Positions 48,377-58,404 of a stretch of 64,000 nt of DNA are shown one piece after another; within the stretch, counting starts at the first letter, position 1, and the number at the start of each line of letters is the position of its first letter. Source of the stretch: Kingdonia uniflora (Eukaryota; Streptophyta; Magnoliopsida; Ranunculales; Circaeasteraceae); contig JACGCM010001329.1 in the NCBI GenBank assembly GCA_014058105.1, positions 372,001 to 436,000 of the forward strand, in the 5' to 3' direction. Under the pieces are notes generated by a model. It did no database searches, was not told the origin of the DNA, and saw nothing but the letters and a program-made list of their open reading frames with translations. The position numbers and the translations under genes were made by a program.

Positions 48377-48617
48377 ACCCTACATTTATTATGTAGGCAT
48401 GTTTTCCCAAATGTCATCATTCAATATAGACGAGACTCTTCAAGCCCTAACTGTCACATACATCAATATTCAATGCACGTACTTCCCCCTTGATATGCAC
48501 ATTTTTTATGCAGTCAAACACCATCATTACTCCTTCCTTATTCAAATTTCTAACCCGTATAGCCAAAAATTCTTTCTCAACCCAAGCCACTCATGACTTC
48601 GGTTGTGAGGGAGCAAT

Positions 48618-49233
48618 TGTAGGGGCCTACCCCTCGATTTTACCTAAATCGAGCTATCTTTAGTTCAAACTTTCTCTATGTCAGACTCACGCATTCTCCA
48701 CATGACTTTTTGAGTCAACATTGCCACATACTCCACGAATTGATGCAAAATGTGGGTCGATTTTAAATTGTAAAACCTGAACAAGTCAAAACTACCAGTC
48801 TCTCTCGAACTCAGCAGTTACTCAATCAACCACCACTAGCCACATTGTTCAGAGAACGTGCTCCAGCATGATGAAGAACTACGGAAAAAGCTTATATAAA
48901 GAAAAAGTTCCAGAAGAGACAATGACCAGAAAATTACAGGAGAAATCACTAGGAAAACTATATTTTCTTGATTCTCCAAAACTTCAAACTCTTATTCACA
49001 AGATTAAGCATTTCTAAGTCTAGAGATCACTTGTAACAAGATATCGGCCTCATGCAATAAACGTCACTATTACAAAAATCCTCAACCCGAGGTCGTGTTT
49101 TTTTAACCTATTAATAGGTTTTTCATGCTAAATACCTGTATCATTTCTTGATTTCAATTAGATCTTATTAAAGGTACATTGGTGTAAGAGTTAATTCTAG
49201 GCCACTTCGAGCCCACGAAGTTAGGCCATTACA
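48618..49233 (+). repeat. Element D 3' LTR
   Basis: 616 bp, starting tgtaggggcctacccctcga and ending ggccattaca. TATA-like cttatataaag at about 48891-48901. Confidence 0.93.
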
Positions 49234-50296
49234 ATTTCGAATGACAATTGATATATTTTTCCAAAACAGATGATAATTTTTCCAAGAACACATGACAATT
49301 TTTGTAATAACAAAGGATAAATGACAATGTTATAAAGTTTAATAACGTATGACAAATCTAGTTGTTTTAGGTAACAAAAGAAGATCTTTCCTCTCACTTT
49401 CTTCAACCTCTCTATCTCTCAAGGCATATATGTTATTTTAAAGGGAATAATCCACTAATCTCTGATTAAAGATAAATTTAAGGTTACAATACTCATTCTC
49501 AAACCCTAAGCTTAGATAAATATTGGTGATCAATCAATAAAAATCTAAGTGAAACTAAACAAATGGGCTTTTTAAGCCATGTTTGACAACTTTAAGCTCA
49601 GTTTGCAACTTATAATACCAACCCAAATTTTTTTGGATTGTATTTCATTTGTTTAATAATCTCTACCTGCTTTGTGACATTGTTTATTATTACAAATCTT
49701 TGTCATTGACTAAGTATGAATATTAAATATTAAAGTTACTTTTAAGAGGTAGGAAGTCAGATAGGGGAGAATATGTTTGTAGTAGTGGGCCATGTATGGT
49801 TGTATCAATTTTGGAAGGATGATATTGATTTGGGAAGAAAAGTGTTTGGGTATGAATTTTAGAAAGATGGGAAATAGAAGTATTTATTTGGGCAATTGCC
49901 GATAACTAATTAAATTGTTTAGTATTGTACAAGAACTAATCAAATAGCTTTAATTTATTACTATGGATAAAACCACAAGGTTTTTTTTGTTTAAGGTAAG
50001 CTCTGCTTTTATGGACTTATGCTTGATCTATTTATTCAATTCTTGAGTAATTGTTATTTTATATCTATAAGAAGTTTCAAAACATAAATCTAATAATAGG
50101 CCATGAACATAAACAGGTGGCACGAGCACTAAGGCACGCGCTATTGCGCATGCTAGATCGTTATACTCAGTGATTAATTAGGCATTAAATATGTATAGAA
50201 TCAGTATTCAACATAGAATTAGTATTCAATGCAATCTAGTTATATTTTTTAAAGCTTCCTGAAATATCCATTATACACCTAAAAAAATAAAATTAC
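49234..50296. other. AT-rich spacer with short atgacaa repeats
   Basis: The first 150 bp repeats atgacaattt-type words. The segment from 49353 duplicates the left flank of element D. The rest is non-coding, with nothing else recognised. Confidence 0.4.
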
Positions 50297-50368
50297 TGGA
50301 CTAGATGGATTTGAACCATCACCCTCTCAAACGTTTAAGTGCTCATGCCATTTAGAGCTTATGGTCCA
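50296..50368 (-). repeat. tRNA-like SINE head (copy 2)
   Basis: On the minus strand: acceptor arms TGGACCA/TAGTCCA (6 of 7 pairs), perfect D-arm GCTC/GAGC, perfect T-arm GATGG-TTCAAAT-CCATC and consensus box B GGTTCAAATCC. The anticodon arm collapses into an almost loop-less hairpin (CTTAAACGTTTGAG), as in copy 1. A T-rich run follows the 3' end. A tRNA-derived SINE head fits better than a tRNA gene. Confidence 0.6.
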
Positions 50369-50369
50369 T

Positions 50370-51172
50370 AAAACACAACAACTGCTCAGTTACTCATCCT
50401 ACAAACACAAACATTTATTTGTTTTCACAGCTTTTACGACTAATAATGAATATCAATGCTAGCTTTGATATTTTCTTCTCCATGGTTTAACATATTGCAA
50501 GATCAAAGAAGCCAAGTAAACATAGCCAGGGTATTCTTTCTTTCTTACAGTAATACATGACAACCTAATATCACCTACTTGAAAGTATAAGTGAATTGTT
50601 GTACAAAATAGTTTCATGCATATATTAATGTTAAGAAATACTATTTAAAACAAAGGATATAATACTTTATTGATGGGTTACTTGTAAATATGATAATGTG
50701 GATATAATCAATCGAAATCGCTAGAAATCTATTCTTTGATGAAGCATATATACCAAGGCCATTAGAATCTATCTAGGTTCCTTTAGCCTTATACATCTAC
50801 ATGTAAGTAGTTCAATAAGGGAACAACATGCTATAAAGATCATACAATGTTTGATTTGCAGATAAAGTTCCAGTTCTTTACTTCGAGAATACTTGAGCAT
50901 AATATTGCTTCTTTTTGAGATGTTACTTTTAATTAAGTATTTGACATGTTTTAATTCAGATAGTGAAACTTCTAGTGTAAAATCTATGTATCTTATCTGA
51001 ATTGCCTTAATTCATTTGAATTATTATCTCTATGAATTATAAGTTCAACCTGAACATTTACTACTTTGCATAAGGGGTTGGGGGCTTAATGGAATGGTAT
51101 TGTTTAACACATACTTTGAGATGCTTATAACTCAAAGTAGATTATAACTTATCATTAAGTTAGTCTCATTAT
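50370..51172. other. AT-rich spacer
   Basis: No gene, RNA or repeat recognised. Confidence 0.4.
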
Positions 51173-51794
51173 TGTAGGGATTTACCCCTCGATCTCACCC
51201 AAAGTTGAGCTCACCTAGTTTGAATAACCTTCATCTCAGACTCATGCTTTTTTAACACATTTCCCCAGTCAACATTCCAATCTATCCCATGAAATGGTCA
51301 AGAACGTTGGCCGAATTTAAACCAAAAAACCTTATACAGTCAAAGACACCTTTCTCACACGAACTCGTCAGTTACTCAGTCAGCCGCCACTAACCACATT
51401 TTTCGGAGAACGTACCCCAACTCGATGAAGAGCTGCGGAGAAGGCCTATATAAATTAAAAGCTCCAGAAGAGACAGGGACCAGAAAAATTACATAAGGGA
51501 TCACCTTGAAATTACATATTCTAGATTCTGGATAATCAACCAAACTTCTTAAGTTACAAGATTCAAGCATTTCTATTTTAGAGACCACTTGCAATAAGTT
51601 ATCCGCCTCAAGCAATAAAAATACTTTTCAACAAAAATCCTCCATACGAGGTCGTGGTCTTTTAGCTATTCAGAGGTTTTATACGCTAAAATCACCTGTT
51701 TCATTTTTTACTTTCCTTTAGAATATTCTTACAGGTTCATTGGTGTGATAGCGAATTCCAAGCCATTTCGAGCTTACAGAATTCGTCCATTACA
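51173..51794 (+). repeat. Third element-D-family LTR (solo or truncated element)
   Basis: 622 bp, tgtagggatttacccctcga to gtccattaca, alignable end to end with the two element D LTRs, including ctatataaat (TATA) near 51448. It is more diverged from both than they are from each other. Confidence 0.88.
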
Positions 51795-52020
51795 GTTATG
51801 GCTCCTCCCATGGTACATGTAAAACATATATGTGGTTAGTGGGATCAATTGACATAGATTAAGGCATTTACAACCCCCGTCGAACAAGACCATAACCACC
51901 TACATCGTCAAGTTTCTAAGAGAAGTGAGATTTTACATCAACTCAAAATCTTTCTCACCAACTGCCACTGAGAGGCCATCCATAGATAACATGCCTCATG
52001 GCTGTCTATGCCCCAAGCAT
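51795..52020 (+). mobile_element. Scrap of element-D-type internal sequence
   Basis: After the third LTR, aaggcatttacaacccccgt and the following bases resemble the start of the element D internal region (29750-29800, aaggcattcaatcac). At the gag start position, ATA stands where element D has ATG. The similarity fades by about 52 kb, so the copy is 3' truncated. Confidence 0.5.
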
Positions 52021-53190
52021 CCAAAAGCGACGTTCAACAAACCATTTGTTGGTCAATAGTAAGTTTATACATAGGTTGCCAAAAGTGAGAGGGAAATTTT
52101 TATCAGGTACTCAATCTTTTCTTTTTATCTAGGCTAGCCTAAGCTATTTTAAATATGTTTAATTTCTAAAACCAAGCCTTTTGGATTTTGCTAGTCTAGG
52201 CTAGGTACACCTCCTATGTCTATAGCTAAAAAGAAAAGCACGTAAAAGCCATAAGCTTGATCGAACATAACATATTGAATTTTCCTAGGAAGAAGGAATC
52301 ACCAATTATCGAAAGATGTGTACATGTAGTATTTTTGCAGGTTATAAAAGGTGAATGAAGCTTTTGGTCATATTACTTACCCAAAGCTGATCAACCACGT
52401 TCACTATAAAACACTGGCTAGTAGTGGAAGTATAAATATTAAGGAAGGGCCTACAGTTGTGAAATCAATATTAACAATTTGCAGTCCAAATCAAATTAAA
52501 CTTGAAAGTGAAAACTAAAATGGACATCGATTCAAATTAGTGATAATAAAAGCCATCTCACTCAACAAAGCTAATTTTCCAGCATCTTTTGGTCCAAAGA
52601 CAAAGCATTGGAAGACATTTCTTTCACATTACTGCTTCTTACGTTCTAATTATCTCCTCCTGGTTATACATAGCACAGAAGCGGGATCTTCGAAATAGCC
52701 AATCTAAATCAAATTAGCCAAACTCTTTGATGGCTCTAGTAGTGTCATAAGGGCCCACTGTAGCAGAATTATTCTTCAGTTCTAGCATGAATGATAAATG
52801 ATGGAACATAACATGGGTTTAAACAACTGGTAGTGGATGGACAGTAATTATATTTTTTACATAAATCAAAATTTCTTTAGATAAGTTGAGATGAACTCAA
52901 ACCAAGTCATCATACATGATTTTGAGCAAGAAATCTGGTGGTAGAAAAGCATACAGTCTTGTGAATGATAAATTAATATTCTCCATGTAGAAATATGAGG
53001 AACATCACAAGTTTGCTAATCATTATCTCAAGTAATGCATATAATGCAAAACAGATCCAGCATAACCCAAACGATATTCGTCCGCCCCTAGAGATCTTGC
53101 ATATATCATATGCCTCTAAACAATGCAGTAATAGTACCTAATCCACTTATTCTTTATCCATTTTACAAATATAACAATAACAATCATGAC
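52021..53190. other. AT-rich non-coding spacer
   Basis: No coding region, RNA gene or repeat recognised. Confidence 0.4.
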
Positions 53191-53195
53191 ACAAT

Positions 53196-53290
53196 TTGCA
53201 GCTATAAGTCTATTTGTAGAAAAATCTTATCTATTTGCAACTATAAGATTATCTGTAAAAAAATATTATCCATTTGCAACTACAAGATGT
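53196..53290. repeat. 38-bp tandem repeat
   Basis: Two full copies and a partial third of ttgcaactataagattatct followed by gtaaaaaaatattatcca. Confidence 0.75.
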
Positions 53291-53299
53291 CATTTCAAG

Positions 53300-54330
53300 C
53301 AACATGAGAGAAAGTCCTAAGTTAATTTATAAAAGCCACTAGATGAGGCATTTCATGGTTGTTTACGGTCCCTTTCAATTTGTAATTTGTGATAGGGCAT
53401 TACTATCCTAATATATTCCACGAGTTCATTCCTATGACTAGATGTTGAAAATAAAAAAGGAATATCCTCCATTCTCCTATAATCTAATCTCATGTGTCTC
53501 ATCCCCATCTTCTAAATTCCACTGGGTATCATCCCAGGATCAGAGCGTTGATTATTCAATCTTGTTAATGTTATTTCCTACTATATAATGAACACAATTG
53601 CACAAATAACTTTTAGTCAGGGCCACTTTATTTCTTTATTTCTTTTCCCCGTAAACGTAATTTCTTGACGGAGAAATCTCAGCCTCACGCTCACAATAAC
53701 AATAGAAAAAAAATCTTGACAAATCTTCAAAAATGAGTAAATATTAGTCGCATAAACTCAACTGGAGTTAACTGTCACAGTATGATATGCCTTTTATAGC
53801 ACATCAAATTTCCAACATCACTTACTCAGTGGTCGTCACCTAAATATTTATTGCGAGGGAATTGTTTTATCAATTGTGTTGAATAGTATATGCAGTTGGG
53901 AAACATTTAATTTTAACTTAAACGATATAGAGGAATCCTGAGAAGCAATTCCGCCATGACTTGGCGTGCAACTAATATAATCGGCCATGGGACACTTCTC
54001 ACAAAAATTAAATACAGTGCAACAGTTTACAACCCTTTCATTAGAAAAAAAAAACTCCCAAAATCCAAGGAATGTTCCTCTATGTTTCAATATATTACAC
54101 TAAAATAATGCGTTTCATGCAACATCAAACATCTTTTGAAAAAATTAGTTCATAGAAGTATTTTAAACAAATATGAACAGTTGTTTAGTCTTAAGAGTAT
54201 GTCCCATGGGCAGTTATTTGACAGTACAAATTCTCCATGCTACACAAAATAAATTGAAGGAAATTGTCGCAGAAAATGTCATTGTTCCATAAAAAGTATA
54301 AGCACACAGAGAACAAATGATGGAACATTC
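53300..54330. other. AT-rich spacer; possible minus-strand exon
   Basis: A minus-strand frame (54090-53848) contains FCEKCPMADYISCTPSHGGI and may be coding, but I do not recognise it and see no supporting splice sites. The rest is non-coding. Confidence 0.3.
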
Positions 54331-54332
54331 AC

Positions 54333-54407
54333 CTTTTACAGTCAATGGATAGCCCTTGTAATGCAGTTCTCTTTGCATCATTCACATATGGCGCTTCATC
54401 CCAAGGG
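54333..54407 (-). CDS. Orphan exon, unrecognised protein
   Basis: 75 nt flanked by acceptor CGCCTTGCAG and donor AAAAG/GTGAAT on the minus strand. Encodes PWDEAPYVNDAKRTALQGLS followed by IDCK. Length is a multiple of three. The composition is clearly protein-like against the AT-rich surroundings. I do not know the family, and no partner exon was identified nearby. Confidence 0.4.
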
Positions 54408-54839
54408 CTGCAAGGCGTAAAAATAAAAAATAGAAGACCCCAATTTCTCAGAAATACTTTCTAATGATAAAAAAACACAACAACCATTACTTTTACTTAT
54501 CTTCTACCATGAACAACACTAAGCATTTGGTAACTTGGCCAAAAAATCTCATTTGGGTCTTCTTTACTTTCACTTGTGCTCCCCGTGTAAACAGCATACA
54601 ACTGCAAGCACCCCCACCCACCAAAAACCATGTAAACATTGCTAAAAACAAATATACAAAGTCATGGAAACTAATCTATCTATTCTATTATACATTAGAG
54701 AACGATATTTTTCAAATAGACAAATTTTCTATTGTCTCAAAGATAAAGAGGGGCAAGTTTTTAATAAATTTTTATGGAGATTGGTTAAATAGAGGCAGAT
54801 TAATGACCTAGATCTATTTTGCTTTTGGCAGGAGTGAAC

Positions 54840-55366
54840 ATTTTAAGGGTACTTTAGGCAAAACCTAGAATAAGGGTACTATAGTCTTAACACCTCTCTC
54901 CCTCAATACAAATCATCCCGGCTCCCTTTTTCCTAATTCGTCTCTCTTTCCAAAAGCGTCAAAGAAGCCTTAAACTCGACCAATGACTCCTTCAAGCTCT
55001 TGACCTCCATTAAAGCTCTCACTAGCAGCTCCATCAAACTCGATGAACCTTTTGGCATCTACATAGAGCAAAGCTAAGGAGAATGTCACTATTACAGTTT
55101 GATTTCGCCTCTCAGGTACAATTAAACAACACATTTGAGTGATATTGTTATTGTTGTTAAAGTTTGGTGCTTGATTGAGTAATGATCGAGAGCTAAACAA
55201 AGGAGATGAGATAGCTTAGTATGCAGATGGAGATTGCACTGTGAGGAACGAGATGAGATAGCTTGGTGTGGGAACAGAGATTGGGTATCAAGATTTTAGC
55301 CTCGATGGGGTGTCTATTTCAGAGGAAGAGGACCTTGAAGTGTTTTACAAGAAATTTGTATCTCTA
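54840..55366. other. Leader-like sequence before the CREG-like exon
   Basis: CT-rich and leader-like. A plus-strand stretch at about 54960-55080 encodes STNDSFKLLTSIKALTSSSI in one frame before stops. Not recognised; could be a gene relic. Confidence 0.3.
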
Positions 55367-55539
55367 ATGGAGTCCAAAGCCATCTCTGTTTATCTTTGTT
55401 TCTTCTTTGTTTTGGTTGTGTTTTAAGCTTCAGTTCTTGTTAATGGAGGAAGAGTTTTGATCATAACAAAGCCAGACCCTGCAGATGCTGTTGTTATTGC
55501 AAGATGGTTGATTTCCCAAAATTCATGGGGTGTCTTAAG
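55367..55539 (+). pseudogene. CREG-like protein, exon 1 with premature stop
   Basis: ATG at 55367 opens a hydrophobic signal-peptide-like segment (SVYLCFFFVLVVF), then TAA at 55424-55426. The frame continues with ITKPDPADAVVIARWLISQN and SWGVL to a donor CTTAAG/GTATAA at 55540. The KPDPxDA..ARWLxxQNSWGVL block is characteristic of plant CREG-like proteins (secreted, FMN-binding split-barrel fold). No further CREG exon was found before 58 kb. Isolated, stopped exon: gene fragment or pseudogene. Confidence 0.7.
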
Positions 55540-56615
55540 GTATAACTAATGATCTAAATTTAAGCTTTTATGTCAATTTTTGCAAGTTTAGATGATTTGG
55601 GTATGCTTATTTTGTTGATTTAAGAAATGGGGTTTAATTTTTTTTTTTGGTTTTTAGTTGATTTATGATTGATAATCTCTGAGTTATGAGCATCTTTTAG
55701 TATGTGAAGGTTAAGTTAATTGGCTGATATTGAGTTGTTTAGTTTGGTGGATGATAAGACTGATTGATGTTATTGTGTTTATATGATGATTTGAGTTCGA
55801 TTTAATATGGTAATTTCTTTGTTTGATGCTGATTAAGGGAGGACATCACATCTATTTGTTCAGTTGTTTGCTTAAAGTTCACAACAAAAACTTTAGTTTT
55901 GATCTTCTTATTTTTTATGTTTTCTTCATTGAAAATATTAAAAATTGCGATTATAGAAAAAGAATGTATAATCCAAATATTAATGATAGGTGGTTGTTAT
56001 GTTAATCTAGACTTAGCCATGTTTCATCACAGTTGATGATTAAGAGCTTATGTTGATCTCAAAAGAAAAATACATCGTATAAGGATAGATCAAAAGAAGA
56101 TGAATACAATTTGAAATGAATGCCATTGTGAAATTGGGTCCCACACAGTACGGCTCCTACGTATAGCCTATTGTTCGTATAATAGATGCAAGACTAACTA
56201 AAATACGGTACCATGTTATATTTGTAAACCCAATCGATAACGCTCCCTCTGCAAGATCTAAACTCCATAATCTCCCTAGAAACACTACGGACACCATCCC
56301 CCACACAGTTCATCGTAGTTATCGGTAACGCCATCCCCCATAACTCCTTGAGTTCTTCCACAATCTGCAAGTTATAACTTTAACAGAGAAAAAAAAAAAC
56401 ATAGCATTATCTCATACCTAAGTTGTAGAAGGGGTTTTATAAACTTTGCTATTTATTGTTCATGATTGATTTGGAGATGAAAATAGGCTCACTCTGGGTC
56501 TGGGTATGACTTCTTTTGGATGTGAGGGGGTATTAAGAGTTCAATATAGATATTAATTTTAATTATTGAAAAGCAGTTACATCTTGGTGCCCAAAAACTC
56601 AAATCATGGTATTTC
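55540..56615. other. AT-rich spacer
   Basis: May include intron sequence of the CREG-like fragment. Nothing else recognised. Confidence 0.4.
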
Positions 56616-56619
56616 AAGT

Positions 56620-57010
56620 CATTGCTCTTAATGTGGGTATACTGTTTTCATGTATTGCTTTTAATTTTAATAACATAAAGCAGTTATGCATTATATTCCA
56701 TAGTGGTATAAAATTTAAGCAAGTTATTGCTCTTTATGTGGGTACTATTGTTTTCATGTATTGTTTTTAATTTTAATAACCGAAAGCAGTTATGCATTAT
56801 GTTCCATAGTGGTATAAAATTTAAGCAAGTCATTTCTCTTAATGTGGGTACTATTGTTTTTAATTTTAATAACCTAAAGCATTTATACATTATGTTCCAT
56901 AGTGGTATAAAATTTAAGCAAGTCATGCTCCTAATGTGGGTATTATTGTTTTTAATTTTAATAACCTAAAGTAGTTATGCATTATGTTCCATAGTGGTAT
57001 AAAATTGCTC
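56620..57010. repeat. 92-106-bp tandem array
   Basis: Four units with landmark atgtgggtactattg at 56631, 56736, 56842 and 56934, each with tttttaattttaataacc and ttccatagtggtataaaatt. A 13-bp segment (ttcatgtattgtt) is missing in the last two units, which shortens them. Confidence 0.9.
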
Positions 57011-57130
57011 TTTGGTGAACCCGAATAAATAGGACGTATATATTTCACAGTGATACAAAATTATCTACATATATGGCACTAATGTTCATGATATTTTGGT
57101 CTAAATTGTACTTAGGTTCTAATTACACCC

Positions 57131-57328
57131 ATGACGAACTTGCCGCCTTCGGGCAAAAATGATGACAAAAATAACAGAAAGGGTCTTGAAGCTCGCATTC
57201 AACCTAATCATCTAAAGGATGGAGTTTATTCAGGTGTTGAAGCTATTAAGTATCTTCATAGTCACATATTTAAGGGGCATGAAAATATTCAGCTTTGTAA
57301 CGAAATTGTAATTGGAAGTAAATTGTGA
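57131..57328 (+). CDS. Orphan exon-like frame, unrecognised
   Basis: GLEARIQPNHLKDGVYSGVE followed by AIKYLHSHIFKGHENIQLCN looks like a real soluble protein segment, ending in GSKL and a TGA. An upstream overlapping frame (YTHDELAAFGQK) may be its continuation across a frameshift. I do not recognise the family. Probably an exon or gene fragment. Confidence 0.4.
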   Translation: MTNLPPSGKNDDKNNRKGLEARIQPNHLKDGVYSGVEAIKYLHSHIFKGHENIQLCNEIVIGSKL

Positions 57329-57339
57329 TGCAGTTAATT

Positions 57340-58400
57340 ATACATATTAGAGTGGATTTTTTCTTAGCTTAGTTTGAAGTAACATCCTTGTTTATGGACA
57401 TCATATTATATTTATCGATTTGTCTGGTGAAGAAAAATGATGACCAAGATTAATTGTTTTATTGTAATGTTGAATGCTTGCCTTCTTAATTTTATAGTTA
57501 GTGTCTAAGGCATGCAGAGTTGTTAAGACTATCATCCGTGACTTGGTCAAGGGTAACATGAAAGTTAAGTTTGCCCCAAATATTATGAATTAAAGAACTT
57601 ACTTTGTTTAATTATTTTTCGTATGATTATCTGGACACTTTTTTGGATTATTATGTCCGTATAGATTTTTTAGTGCCGAAGGTGTGTAATGGATAATTAT
57701 ATAGCGCCGAGGGTGCGTCGACGTAATTGTCGTAGCGTGCCATGGGTGGTACTAGTGTAACTCTATGACTATGAATTGTTACAAAGATAAGAGACTTAGT
57801 TCATAATGATCTCATTTCGAAAGACCATTTAGATAAATAAAAGTTTAATTATGGTTAATTGGTGGGGGTAGTTTCGCAATGAGGGAGACTCAAATTTAGA
57901 TAAAGAAAATTTGTAATTAGCTTTTTCTTCAAGAAATTTTAGTTAGTTCGCTTTAATTTTCCCACCGAAATAGCCATGGGTCCTTTTTCTTCATCTAGGC
58001 CAACGACTACATAAACAAGTATAAAAAAATTCATAAATTATGATTTTAAATACTAGAAGATGCAAACTTTCTAAAATTGATACTTAGGCAAGGCGGTTCC
58101 AAAATCGATACTAAAATTACCAAATAGATATTGCCCCCACTTACTATCCCCTAGCTACCACCCCTATTTTTATACATTTAATGTTGATGAGTAATCTAAT
58201 CAGCTACAATTACAAAAGAGAAGATTCCCCAAAAAAAAACTATAAATAACAAAGACTTCTGAAAAAATGACAAAGTTTTGGGAAAACAAATGACAAAGTT
58301 TTATGAACAAAAGACATAGTTTTCTAACATGTGTACATTGAAAATGTAATTCAGTAGTCTAATATGATATAGTAAATAGAGGGAATATTCTTCCCAAAAT
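57340..58400. other. AT-rich spacer
   Basis: No gene recognised. tagtgccgaaggtgtgt and tagcgccgagggtgcgt at about 57670-57715 form a short imperfect direct repeat. Confidence 0.4.
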
Positions 58401-58404
58401 AAAC

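Larger units (their letters stand above)
29091..49233 (+). mobile_element. Element D: Tat-lineage Ty3/Gypsy retrotransposon with antisense gene, hosting nested element F
   Basis: LTRs at 29091-29707 (617 bp) and 48618-49233 (616 bp). The target duplication is atatc (29086-29090) against atttc (49234-49238), 4 of 5 matching. PBS tggtgtcgtctgtggg at 29710-29725 and a purine-rich tract gtgagggagcaa just before the 3' LTR (48605-48616). Order: gag, protease, RT, RNase H, second RNase H, integrase, then a tandem-repeat region and a long 3' region with antisense ORFs. Without element F it is about 14.4 kb. The LTRs differ at roughly one site in six over the first 170 bp, so it is older than element A. 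Stops (mostly TAG/TAA) are scattered through every sense domain. Confidence 0.92.

Noticed and set aside
56684..56969. 80-codon frames on both strands
   Set aside because: They are translations of the 105-bp tandem array.
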